DNA from: an uncultured Acetatifactor sp.
GTDB taxonomy: Bacteria; Bacillota; Clostridia; Lachnospirales; Lachnospiraceae
Length of the DNA: 56,692 nt
NCBI GenBank assembly: GCA_910577665.1
Contig: CAJTOJ010000024.1
Span: 1-56,692 of the forward strand
Direction: 5' to 3'
Positions 15,029-23,618 of this stretch are shown piece after piece. Both the position numbers and the translations under genes were made by a program. Every line of letters begins with the position of its first letter. The first letter of the stretch is position 1. The notes beneath the pieces are model-generated. The model worked only from the letters and a program-made list of their open reading frames with translations. It did not search any database and was not told where the DNA came from.

Positions 15029-17107
15029 TTACACGGGAATCCGTAACACCTGCCCTACGCTTAAGGCGTCACTGGTAAGCCCGTTCAGGCTCATAAGGAC
15101 AGACACCGTGGTGCCATAGCGCCTGGCGATCTGCCAGAGGGAGTCTCCTGGTTGTACCGTGTACTGTCTGTAACCGGTAGACTGTGCATCCGGGATCTTG
15201 AGTACCTGGCCGATGGTGAGCAGGTCCCCGGTGAGCCCGTTCAGGGCTACTATGGCCTCCACTGTGGTGCCATAGCGCCTGGCCAGTGTCCAGAGGGTAT
15301 CTCCGGCCCGGACAATATATTCCACATAGCCCGGTGTCTGGGTAGCCGGGATCTTGAGCACCTGGCCGATGGTAAGCAGGTCTCCAGTGAGTCCGTTCAG
15401 GCGCTTGATGGCCTCTACGGTGGTGTTATACCGCTGGGCGATCAGCCACAGGCTGTCACCAGGCTGTACCGTGTAAGTGATCGTTCCCGGCTCTGGATTC
15501 GGTGCTGGCCCGGGTGCTGGCTCCGGGGAAGGGGTGCCGGGATCCGGGGAAGGTACATTCTGACCGATCCCCTGGTAGGTCCGGTACAGGGCATCCCAGG
15601 TGGCAGGTCCAACCGCGCCATCAGGTTCCAGACCCATTGTCCGTTGGAAGGCGGTTACAGACTGCAGGGTACCACTGCCGAAAATGCCATCCTGTACAGG
15701 TGCGGGTATTCCTGGATAGTATTTGGATATTACATCCAGGAGATATTGCAGGGTAATCACGTCCTGTCCCCTGGAACCTTGTCGGAGCACTGACGAGGGA
15801 GGTATGGTTCCGATCCCCAGGGTGTTTCCCTCGCTGTCCAGCTCCGCCAGCCGGGCAACCGCCGTGTACAGGTGTGAGATTTTGTACCAGGTGGATTTTC
15901 CCACGATTCCATCGGGAACCAGGTTGAATACACTCTGGAATTTGGTTACAGCAGCCCGCGTACTTTCCTGGAAGGATCCAGGGGGATCCGTGATAGCCGG
16001 TATGGCAGGGTAATTCTTCCGGATCCGGCCCAGGTAAGTCTGTATGGTCTGGACATCCAGGCCGGTACTGCCTACCCGCAGGGGAGTACCAGGGTAGGAG
16101 GAGGGAACATTGGCCACTACATCCGTCTGGACGATCTCAATATCCTTGGGATAGTAGGAACGCAGGATCTGTATGGGAGAGAGTCCCTGGTTTGCCAGGG
16201 TCACGGTACCCCACTGGGACAGGCCATCGCAGGTGGCGGTGGTTCCGTTGCAGAAGGAAGTAAAGTAGGGAGCTAATTGTCCCTGTCTGCGCACATACTG
16301 GTTGAAGATCTCATCTACAATTCTGCTGATGGAACTGTAAACAGGCCGTCCGTACACGAAAGCCTGGTCATAGGCAGTACTGTTTGTAATGTCAAAACCA
16401 TATCCGCGGTTCCGGTACCATTCCGTATACACCCTGTTCAGGGCGAATGTGATGATGGCATAGATGTTGGCCCGCAAGGATGCCTCCGGCCAGGTGGCAT
16501 AGATCTCACTGCTGGCTACATTTTTCACATAGTCAGGAAAAGATACCTGTACATTAGTGGCTGTGGAGGACGGGGAACCCAGGTGGACTGTAATGGGGTT
16601 TGGGATGACCACCTGGCGCAGTACCCTGGAATTAGATGTTGTTCCCGTCTGCTCTTTAGGGATGCTGCCCGGCATCTGCCCATTCAAGGGAACAGTCTGC
16701 TCCGGTCCTTCCTGCCTGTGTGGTTCATCTGTTGCCACGGCAGGCCCGCCGATGGGAAGTTCTGCCTGCAGGGGGGTGCGCTGGGATTCCTGCATGGGAA
16801 TCATGGACAGGGGCAGCAGGGCTGTCTCCTCGTCATAGATAGGAATATCTGTCACATGGATCCAGTTGAAGCCTGCCGCCTGGGCCAGGACATTGTAACT
16901 TACATAGGGGATCCCGGTATAGTAGGGGTTCTGGGAGAAGCGTTTATCCAGGGTTTCCAGGGGAACGGTCTGGGTCTCCCCGCTTTCGTCAGTCGTCAGC
17001 ACATAGACAGTATTTCCCTGGTCATCCAGGATCCGGACCTGCACATTGGCAAGAGGGATGGACTCATTGGCAGTCCGTGCCTGCACAGTTAAATAACCAA
17101 TCGCCAT
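15029..17107 (-). CDS. SpoIID-like protein with two peptidoglycan-binding and three LysM domains
   Basis: This 692-residue protein is probably spore-associated. Order: a carboxypeptidase-regulatory/CNA-B-like beta domain (1-90), a linker, and a SpoIID-like region (about 190-335, with PEASLRANIYAIITFALNRVY). Two peptidoglycan-binding-1 domains follow (about 343-410 and 440-510, ending FNLVPDGIVGKSTWYKI and MGLEPDGAVGPATWDAL), then a Pro-rich linker and three LysM domains (about 550-692, each YTVQPGDSLWxIARRYGTT-like). It has no signal peptide, as is common for proteins made in the mother cell and assembled on the forespore. SpoIID is a lytic transglycosylase, but its catalytic Glu is not obvious here, so binding rather than cutting is possible. 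The start is secure behind AAGGAGGC. Confidence 0.8.
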   Translation of the reverse strand: MAIGYLTVQARTANESIPLANVQVRILDDQGNTVYVLTTDESGETQTVPLETLDKRFSQNPYYTGIPYVSYNVLAQAAGFNWIHVTDIPIYDEETALLPLSMIPMQESQRTPLQAELPIGGPAVATDEPHRQEGPEQTVPLNGQMPGSIPKEQTGTTSNSRVLRQVVIPNPITVHLGSPSSTATNVQVSFPDYVKNVASSEIYATWPEASLRANIYAIITFALNRVYTEWYRNRGYGFDITNSTAYDQAFVYGRPVYSSISRIVDEIFNQYVRRQGQLAPYFTSFCNGTTATCDGLSQWGTVTLANQGLSPIQILRSYYPKDIEIVQTDVVANVPSSYPGTPLRVGSTGLDVQTIQTYLGRIRKNYPAIPAITDPPGSFQESTRAAVTKFQSVFNLVPDGIVGKSTWYKISHLYTAVARLAELDSEGNTLGIGTIPPSSVLRQGSRGQDVITLQYLLDVISKYYPGIPAPVQDGIFGSGTLQSVTAFQRTMGLEPDGAVGPATWDALYRTYQGIGQNVPSPDPGTPSPEPAPGPAPNPEPGTITYTVQPGDSLWLIAQRYNTTVEAIKRLNGLTGDLLTIGQVLKIPATQTPGYVEYIVRAGDTLWTLARRYGTTVEAIVALNGLTGDLLTIGQVLKIPDAQSTGYRQYTVQPGDSLWQIARRYGTTVSVLMSLNGLTSDALSVGQVLRIPV

Positions 17108-17774
17108 AGCTTGAGATTGCCTCCTTTTTTCCCATAAAGATAGGTTAAGATATTCATATGATGCATGGTGGTTCCTGGTTCCGGTTTTGCAAGGAAAAAT
17201 CGAATTCCCGAACCTTCAGAGAGAACAGAGACCGAAGCTTTTTGTGGGAGATGTAGATCTGGATTACCCTTTTCAGATCTATAGGCGGAATCTTCAGATT
17301 ATAACATTTGATCAGAGTATAGGGCCGGGGAGTCTGAGTGGTAATAGGAGAGATCAGGTGCTGTAGAACCGCGCACATTCCGCGGGTAGGGGAGGTGGTC
17401 TGATAATGCTCCAGATGCAATTATCATCATTGGCGTTGCCATAATTCTATGAGGAATGGATATCTGGAATGAGATTAAGGATGGATCTATTCCAGAAAAG
17501 AATTGCTGAAAACATTTTTAGATCTTCCTGAAGGTCTTCTGCCTAAAAGGGATCGGATCCTGCACTGGGTACTGGACATCAAGTTCCGTGAAGGCGAGAG
17601 CCGGATACACGAGGGGAATGCGGAAACAACTGGATATTCGATAAAAAAGAAAAAAGCAAACAGTTGCCTCTTGCCACAATTGTAAATGTATGGTATGGTG
17701 TATTTATACAAGAAATGGATATGATGGTAGTATCCTGGTTGACACACAATACTGATATATAGGGAGGAAAACGA
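17108..17774. other. long intergenic stretch with IS remnant
   Basis: From 17108 to about 17500 I see no gene. Open frames on both strands lack ribosome sites and recognisable motifs. A decayed ISAs1 transposase piece occupies about 17503-17640. The last 130 bases are AT-rich and presumably hold the promoter of the regulator at 17775. TTGACA occurs at about 17740 but no -10 at usual spacing was found. Confidence 0.5.
17503..17640 (+). pseudogene. ISAs1-family transposase remnant
   Basis: The frame reads FLDLPEGLLPKRD, like the N-terminal FLDLPxGIPSHD motif of ISAs1 transposases. It jumps directly to HWVLDIKFREGESRIHEGNA, the conserved C-terminal motif HWxLDVxFREDxSRxRxGNA that carries the catalytic Glu region. 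The roughly 200 residues between are gone and the end decays into an A-rich tract, so it is inactive. Confidence 0.65.
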
Positions 17775-18113
17775 ATGAACAAAAGAGAAAGGGAGATTTT
17801 GAATGTTCTGTCGGAGAGCCCGGATCCTATGACATCCACCCAGGTGTGTGATGCAAAACGTAGCTTTACACAGAGTACAGTGATTGCGGTGCTTCGGAAG
17901 CTTCTCCATATGGGGCTGATTGAGACACAGGGAGTTACGCACAGTGGCAAGGTGCTGACCCGGTTGTTTGCACCTACGCCCAAGGCCAAGGAAGCGGTGA
18001 TAGCCCATTACCTTGCTGAGCTGGAAGAGACCCGGGGCATTGTCACGGCAGATGAGATTCGGGATGCAGCCCTGGCGGCCGGGATCGCGGTGACAAAAAA
18101 GGGGCAGGCTTAA
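17775..18113 (+). CDS. BlaI/MecI-type winged-helix repressor
   Basis: This 112-residue DNA-binding protein of the penicillinase-repressor family has a winged helix-turn-helix in residues 1-70 (MNKREREILNVLSESPDPMTSTQV, then QSTVIAVLRKLLHMGLIE) and a short helical dimerisation tail. Such proteins bind operators as dimers and are often inactivated by proteolysis through a BlaR1/MecR1 membrane sensor. No such sensor or beta-lactamase gene lies nearby, so its signal and targets are unknown. The start is clear behind AGGGAGGAAAACGA. It is a single-gene unit ending in the shared terminator at 18163-18196. Confidence 0.8.
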   Translation: MNKREREILNVLSESPDPMTSTQVCDAKRSFTQSTVIAVLRKLLHMGLIETQGVTHSGKVLTRLFAPTPKAKEAVIAHYLAELEETRGIVTADEIRDAALAAGIAVTKKGQA

Positions 18114-18162
18114 GGCGGATATGCGCCAGACGCTCTGGAAGAAGATGACAGGATAGAATTGG

Positions 18163-18196
18163 AAATAGCCTGCAATTTTAGTATTGCAGGCTATTT
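18163..18196. terminator. bidirectional terminator overlapping the recD2 stop
   Basis: A perfect 14-bp stem (AAATAGCCTGCAAT 18163-18176 with 18183-18196) with a 6-base loop sits between two convergent genes. Its right arm contains the stop codon of the minus-strand helicase (18191-18193). A and T runs flank both sides. Confidence 0.8.
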
Positions 18197-20401
18197 CTGA
18201 CCGTTTTCCAGCCGCTCCCGCAGCATGGTGTTCCGTTTTGTTACAGTGACGTTCCGGACGGCGTAAGCCAGGGCTTTTTCGGTACCTACCATTACCAGAA
18301 GTTTTTTTGCCCGGGTAATGCCTGTGTAGATCAGATTGCGCTGGAGCATTACATAGTGATTCATAAGCACTGGCATGACCACAATGGGATATTCGGATCC
18401 CTGGGCCTTGTGGATGGTGGTGGCGTAGGCCAGGGAAAGTTCGTCCAGCTCTGTGGCATCATACTCCACGCTGCGGCCATCGTATTCCACAGTTAGGGTG
18501 CGGTCTTCCATATGCACGGTCAGGACCCTGCCGATATCCCCATTGAACACTTCCTTTTCATAGTTATTCTTGACCTGCATGACCTTATCTCCTGGACGGT
18601 AGCAGAAGCCGCCGCGGTACAGGCCATTTCCATGAGGATTCAAGGCCTGCTGCAGGGCCAGATTCAGGCTGGTGGCCCCCACTATTCCCTTCTGCATAGG
18701 GGTCAGCACCTGGATGGAAGCGGGATCTGCCTTGTAGTAGGCGGGCAGCCGGGTCTTCACCAGCTGTACGATTTCGCCAGCGGCGGCTTCCGGGTCTTCC
18801 ATCCGTAGGAAGAAGAAGTCGCTGGTCTTTCCACCTGAGATATCGGGCATTTTACCGGAATTGATCCGATGGGCATTAAGGATAATCCGGCTCTCCATGG
18901 CCTGCCGGAAGATCCTGGTTAAGCGTACCACTGGAAAACATCCGGAATCAATGATATCCCGGAGCACATTGCCTGCCCCTACGCTGGGAAGCTGGTCAAT
19001 ATCCCCTACCAGGATCAGCCGCATGGACGCGGGGATGGCTTTCAGCAGGGAATTCATCAGTATAATATCAATCATGGAGCATTCGTCCACAATCAGGACA
19101 TCCCCTTCCAGTGGATTTTCTTCGTTTTTCTGGTAGCCTTCGGGTGGCTTGCATTCCAGGAGTCTGTGGATCGTTCTGGCCTCCAGGCCAGTGGTTTCGC
19201 TCATGCGCCTGGCAGCCCTGCCTGTGGGGGCAGCCAGCAACACTTTCAGCCCATACATGCGGAAGGCACAAAGTATGCCCAGGGTGGTGGTAGTCTTTCC
19301 TGTGCCGGGACCACCGGTGAGCACCATCACCTTTGCGGTGGCAGCCTGGCGGATGGCGGCAGCCTGGATGGCATCATATTCCATGTGGACGTGCTCTTCA
19401 ATGCGTGACACATCCACGGACAGCTGGCTGTTGCCGGTCTGCCTGCGGGCCTCCAGCAGCAGCTGCCAGAGCCTATCTCTGGCAGGTGTGGACGCCAGCT
19501 TCAGCAGTCTGCCCACCACACCTGTCTCTGCATGGAAAAAGGGAGGCAGATAGATGGCATCCATTGTCTGGTCCGTTTTCCCTTCTTGTTTTTGCCAGGC
19601 ATAGGAGATTAAGTCCTTGTCCTTCAGCATCTGGTCCATAGTCATGACCACAAATTCCTGTCCGGCCTCCAGGAGGGAGGAGGCCCTGGCAGCAAGCTGG
19701 TCTTGCTGCGCGTACACATGTCCTTCGTCCGCAAGTTCACTCAAGGTATACAGGATGCCGCTGCGCAGGCGCTTATAGGCTTCCCGGCCTATACCCAGCT
19801 TTTGGGCGATGGCATCTGCGGTCTTGAAGCCAATGCCCCATATATCGTCTGCCAGCCGGTAGGGATTTTCCCTGACTGTTTCAATGCTGGCGTTCCCGTA
19901 TTGCTTGTAAATCCTGGCGGCAAAGGCAGTGCTGATGCCGTATTCCTGCAGGAAGACCATGATATTTTTGACTTCCTTCTGCCGTTGCCAGCTCTCTGCG
20001 ATCTGGCAGATACGCTTTCTGCCGATACCGGGGATCTCAATCAGCAGTTCAATATTGTCTTCAATGACAGCGAAGGTGTCCGTACCAAAATGCTGTACGA
20101 TTTTCTGGGCGAATTTTGGACCTACACCTTTGATCAGACCGCTACCAAGATACTTTTCCATGCCGTAGACGGTGGCTGGCAGGGTTTCTTCCCAGTTTCT
20201 GGCACAGAACTGCCGGCCATACCGGGAGTCAACTTTCCAGTCGCCCTCCACCAGAAGGACAGAACCCACATTGGCATCCAGCAGGCTGCCTACTACTGCC
20301 ACCAGGTCATCATAGCCCTTAACCCGTACCTTCAGTACGCTGTAGCCATTCTCCGGATTCTGGTATGTAATTCGCTCTACCACACATCTGATCTGGGCCA
20401 A
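18191..20401 (-). CDS. recD2: RecD2 family ATP-dependent DNA helicase
   Basis: This 736-residue SF1B 5'-3' DNA helicase of the RecD2 type acts in DNA repair and replication-fork maintenance independently of RecBC. The N-terminal OB-like domain and helix-hairpin-helix repeats (ETLPATVYGMEKYLGSGLIKG; EIPGIGRKRI) distinguish RecD2 from RecD. Walker A is GGPGTGKTTT (about residues 361-370), followed by LLAAPTGRAARRM, Walker B DECSMID and the C-terminal YATTIHKAQGSEYP and YTGITRAKK motifs. The length matches the family. The start is a TTG at 20401, 8 bases after AAGGAG, and the protein begins AQIRCVVERITYQNPENGYS as homologs do. The promoter at 20506-20511 has an extended -10. Confidence 0.93.
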   Translation of the reverse strand: MAQIRCVVERITYQNPENGYSVLKVRVKGYDDLVAVVGSLLDANVGSVLLVEGDWKVDSRYGRQFCARNWEETLPATVYGMEKYLGSGLIKGVGPKFAQKIVQHFGTDTFAVIEDNIELLIEIPGIGRKRICQIAESWQRQKEVKNIMVFLQEYGISTAFAARIYKQYGNASIETVRENPYRLADDIWGIGFKTADAIAQKLGIGREAYKRLRSGILYTLSELADEGHVYAQQDQLAARASSLLEAGQEFVVMTMDQMLKDKDLISYAWQKQEGKTDQTMDAIYLPPFFHAETGVVGRLLKLASTPARDRLWQLLLEARRQTGNSQLSVDVSRIEEHVHMEYDAIQAAAIRQAATAKVMVLTGGPGTGKTTTTLGILCAFRMYGLKVLLAAPTGRAARRMSETTGLEARTIHRLLECKPPEGYQKNEENPLEGDVLIVDECSMIDIILMNSLLKAIPASMRLILVGDIDQLPSVGAGNVLRDIIDSGCFPVVRLTRIFRQAMESRIILNAHRINSGKMPDISGGKTSDFFFLRMEDPEAAAGEIVQLVKTRLPAYYKADPASIQVLTPMQKGIVGATSLNLALQQALNPHGNGLYRGGFCYRPGDKVMQVKNNYEKEVFNGDIGRVLTVHMEDRTLTVEYDGRSVEYDATELDELSLAYATTIHKAQGSEYPIVVMPVLMNHYVMLQRNLIYTGITRAKKLLVMVGTEKALAYAVRNVTVTKRNTMLRERLENGQK

Positions 20402-20505
20402 AATGAGTTCTCCTTACAGGAATGGAAGTATCACAAGGAATGTTTTTATTGTTCACGACGTAGCAGTAAACAGCAACGAAAGTTTACCCTTTCCACATCA
20501 TGCCA

Positions 20506-20511
20506 ATTATA
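20506..20511 (-). promoter_or_regulatory. extended -10 promoter element for recD2
   Basis: On the minus strand TGGTATAAT gives a perfect -10 with an extended TG motif. The -35 (TATGCA at 17 bases) is weak. It lies about 105 bases upstream of the TTG start. Confidence 0.5.
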
Positions 20512-20554
20512 CCAGAAGAGGGACGGATTGCATAGTGGTTCCTAATCAGTTGTC

Positions 20555-20720
20555 CGGTGTTTTCGTGGGGACATTACTGCTCACGGCGTAGCCGTAACAG
20601 CAACGTAATGCACACAAAATGCGTAAAGAATGCTCATTTTGGCGCACGCAGTCTCGGGTTTGTCACGCAAAAAGCGCGTGAAAACACCTCGCGGCGATAC
20701 CCCGGTGAACAATAACCCCC
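20555..20720 (+). repeat. structured intergenic repeat, full copy
   Basis: Order in this copy: hairpin ACGGC/GCCGT; GCAACG; TGCACACAAAATG, loop, CATTTTGGCGC; GCAGTCTCGG; hairpin TCACGC/GCGTGA; CACCTCGCGG; closing GGTGAACAATAA. It is near-identical in order to the copy at 28137-28305. A truncated first-hairpin copy (GTTCACGACGTAGCAGTAAA) sits at about 20450-20470. The rest of 20402-20830 holds only promoters. Confidence 0.8.
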
Positions 20721-20756
20721 AGTGAAAAGTAACTGGGGGACTGTTATTTGTGGCGA

Positions 20757-20785
20757 TTGACTTTTCTGATGTGGAACTTTATAAT
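20757..20785 (+). promoter_or_regulatory. sigma-A promoter of the hybrid kinase
   Basis: TTGACT (20757-20762), a 17-base spacer and TATAAT (20780-20785). The leader to the ATG at 20831 would be about 40 bases. Confidence 0.8.
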
Positions 20786-20830
20786 AGGGGCAGGAAAAGT
20801 ATTGGGTAAGCACATGCAAGGGAGGCACGA

Positions 20831-23413
20831 ATGAACCAGCATATACGGGATATGAAGAGTATGAGGAATAAGACCATTAATTTTCTGGTGACGAGCCTGG
20901 TTATGGTGCTGTTACTTTGTGTGCTGGTTTTTGTCTCACTGGGGACAATGACCTCCAGGGAAAGTGCTGCTGCGATTGAGGAGATCGGCAGCTTCTATAT
21001 GGCCGGGATGAGTGAGAAGATTACCTCTCATTTTTCCACTGTGGTGGAACTGCGTCTGTCCCAGATCAGGGCATTGGTGGAAACGGTGCCACCTGTGGAG
21101 GATGGAGAAGAGCAGCTGCGCAGTGACCTGGAGTTCCATGCCAGGGCCAGGAACTTTGACCAGCTGGCATTTTATGCACAGGATGGTTCCTTTGAGGGGA
21201 TCTACGGGGATGGTCTGCGCGTCATAGATCCCGAACCGTTTCTGGATTCCCTGCTACAGGGTAAGGAAAAGGTGGCAGTGGGACTGAATGCACAGAATGA
21301 GAAGATGGTACTTCTGGGGATTCCCTCCCGGTATTCCATGAGTGGCGGCAGGGAATCCATTGCACTGGTGGCAGCGTTGCCTGTGGAATACCTAAGTGAT
21401 ACCCTGGATCTTGGGGAAAGCAGTGAGGATGCCATGGAGTATTCCCACATTATAAGGAAGGATGGTTCCTTTATCATCCGGGGTGCCGGTCTTTACCGGG
21501 AGAATTATTTTGACCGTCTCTGGGAGCTGTATGGGGAAGAGAATGAGAAGGTACTGGACATATATATTACCGGGCTGCAGCAGGCATTAAATGATGGACT
21601 GGATTATTCCAATACCTTTACTCTGGGGGGATACAGGCAGCAGATTTATGGCACCTCGCTTCCGTTCTCGGAATGGTATCTGATCACGGTGATGCCTTAC
21701 GGCAAGCTGGATGAGGTGATCAATGGGATCGGTGTCAGGCGCATGGTGATGATGATCGGCTCCTGCATGGGAATCCTGATAGTGCTGGCGCTTGTATTTT
21801 TAAAATATATCCGCATAACCCGGGAGCAGATGCGGGAGCTGGACCGGGCCAGACAGGAAGCTGTCCGGGCCACCAGGGCGAAAAGTGAATTCCTGTCCAA
21901 TATGAGCCATGATATCCGGACACCAATGAATGCCATTGTAGGCATGACAGCCATTGCCACTGCAAATATAGAGAACCAGGACCAGGTAAAGCATTGCCTG
22001 CGCAAGATAACCCTGTCCAGTAAGCACCTGCTGGGACTGATCAATGACATTCTGGATATGTCCAAGATTGAGAGTGGCAAGATGTCCTTGAATGTGGATC
22101 AGCTGTCTTTGAAGGAGGCTCTCGACAGTATAGTCAGTATCACTCAGCCCCAGGTCAGGGCCAAGAAGCAGAAGTTCGAAGTACTGATCTATGATATCAT
22201 CACGGAAAACGTATGCTGTGACAGCGTGAGACTCAACCAGGTGCTGCTGAACTTCCTCTCCAATGCGGTGAAATTCACCCCGGAGGGCGGTTCTATAGAG
22301 ATAGCCCTGTACCAGGAGGAATCTGTAAAGGGAGATGCCTATGTGCGGACCCATATAAAGATCAAGGATACAGGCATCGGTATGTCAAAGGAGTTCATAG
22401 CCAAAATATATGAATCCTATGTCCGGGAGGACAATGACAGGGTGCAGAAGACGGAAGGCGCTGGTCTGGGCATGGCGATTACCAAATATATCGTGGATGC
22501 CATGGGAGGTACCATTGAGATTAACAGTGAAAAGGGACAGGGAACAGAGTTCCACGTGACCCTGGATCTGGAAAAAGCCACCGTACAGGAAGCAGATATG
22601 ATCCTGCCGGAATGGAACATGCTGGTAGTGGATGACGATGAGACCCTGTGCCGGGCAGCAGTGTTATCCTTAAAGGAAATCGGGGTAAATGCAGACTGGA
22701 CATTATCCGGCGAGGCGGCCCTGGAGATGGTGAAGAAACGGCACGGAAGAGGAGATGACTATCAGATCATCCTTCTTGACTGGAAATTGCCTGGTATGGA
22801 TGGCATTGAGACAGCCCGGGCCATCCGCAGGGAGGTAGGGGAGGATGTGCCGCTGTTGCTGATCTCTGCGTATGACTGGGGAGAGATTGAGGACAGGGCA
22901 CGGGAAGCCGGAATCGAAGGCTTTATTGCCAAGCCTCTATTTAAATCCACATTGTTCTACGGACTCAAGAGATTCATGGGAACTGAGGAGAAGCAGGGAG
23001 AGGAAGCAAGGGAATTTGATTTTGAAGGAAAGCATATCTTGATGGCAGAGGACAATGACTTGAACTGGGAGATAGCCAATGAGCTGCTTTCTGAGCTGGG
23101 CTTACAACTTGACTGGGCCGAGAATGGCCAGATCTGTGTGGATATGTTCAACCAGTCTGCAGAAGGCTACTACAGCGCCATTCTTATGGATCTGCGGATG
23201 CCTGTGATGACAGGCTATGAGGCGGCCAGGGAGATCCGCAAGCTGGAACGGGGAGATGCAGATATACCTATCATAGCCATGACAGCAGATGCATTTGCCG
23301 AGGATATCAAAAAGTGCCTGGATGAAGGTATGAATGCTCATGTGGCCAAGCCCATTGATGTAAAGGTGGTAGCCAGACTGCTGGAACAGTATATCCTGGG
23401 GCAAAGGGCATAG
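20831..23413 (+). CDS. membrane hybrid histidine kinase with two receiver domains
   Basis: This 860-residue sensor kinase has a transmembrane helix (about 17-40), an extracellular sensor of about 250 residues (Cache-like) and a second transmembrane helix (about 300-320). A dimerisation/phosphoacceptor domain carries His360 in SNMSHDIRTPMNAI. The ATPase domain shows the N box LNFLSNAVKFTPEGG, the G1 box KDTGIGMS and the G2 box GAGLGMAITK. Two receiver domains follow with phosphoacceptors near Asp650 (LLDWKLPGMDG) and Asp787 (LMDLRMPVMTG). There is no HPt or output domain, so phosphate must pass to a partner elsewhere or the protein acts by binding. A strong promoter and GGGAGG ribosome site precede it, and a terminator closes it as a single-gene unit. 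The ligand is unknown. Confidence 0.92.
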   Translation: MNQHIRDMKSMRNKTINFLVTSLVMVLLLCVLVFVSLGTMTSRESAAAIEEIGSFYMAGMSEKITSHFSTVVELRLSQIRALVETVPPVEDGEEQLRSDLEFHARARNFDQLAFYAQDGSFEGIYGDGLRVIDPEPFLDSLLQGKEKVAVGLNAQNEKMVLLGIPSRYSMSGGRESIALVAALPVEYLSDTLDLGESSEDAMEYSHIIRKDGSFIIRGAGLYRENYFDRLWELYGEENEKVLDIYITGLQQALNDGLDYSNTFTLGGYRQQIYGTSLPFSEWYLITVMPYGKLDEVINGIGVRRMVMMIGSCMGILIVLALVFLKYIRITREQMRELDRARQEAVRATRAKSEFLSNMSHDIRTPMNAIVGMTAIATANIENQDQVKHCLRKITLSSKHLLGLINDILDMSKIESGKMSLNVDQLSLKEALDSIVSITQPQVRAKKQKFEVLIYDIITENVCCDSVRLNQVLLNFLSNAVKFTPEGGSIEIALYQEESVKGDAYVRTHIKIKDTGIGMSKEFIAKIYESYVREDNDRVQKTEGAGLGMAITKYIVDAMGGTIEINSEKGQGTEFHVTLDLEKATVQEADMILPEWNMLVVDDDETLCRAAVLSLKEIGVNADWTLSGEAALEMVKKRHGRGDDYQIILLDWKLPGMDGIETARAIRREVGEDVPLLLISAYDWGEIEDRAREAGIEGFIAKPLFKSTLFYGLKRFMGTEEKQGEEAREFDFEGKHILMAEDNDLNWEIANELLSELGLQLDWAENGQICVDMFNQSAEGYYSAILMDLRMPVMTGYEAAREIRKLERGDADIPIIAMTADAFAEDIKKCLDEGMNAHVAKPIDVKVVARLLEQYILGQRA

Positions 23414-23550
23414 GATGGAGAGCATAAGTCAATACCCCCACCGCATTCACAAAGCCAACGAAATTGGATTTACTGTTGGTGCAGACACGGCCGGCTGACT
23501 CATTGCCTGGGGGAATAGACGCAAGGGAAACCTTTGCGAAACAAAAGATC

Positions 23551-23603
23551 CACATGCCAGATGGAACCGGTGGTCCCGGCCTGCATCTGGTATGTGGGTT
23601 TTT
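23551..23603 (+). terminator. intrinsic terminator after the hybrid kinase
   Basis: CACATGCCAGATG (23551-23563) pairs with CATCTGGTATGTG (23584-23596, one G-U pair), followed by GGTTTTT. It lies just before the 3' end of the convergent nucleotidase gene. Confidence 0.75.
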
Positions 23604-23618
23604 AAGTGGCGGCAGATA

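Noticed and set aside
17154..17420. 88-residue minus-strand frame upstream of the LysM gene
   Set aside because: No ribosome site, no recognisable motif, and composition unlike neighbouring genes.
17775..18113. Beta-lactam resistance regulatory locus
   Set aside because: Only the BlaI-like repressor is present. There is no BlaR1/MecR1 or beta-lactamase nearby, so a resistance role cannot be claimed.
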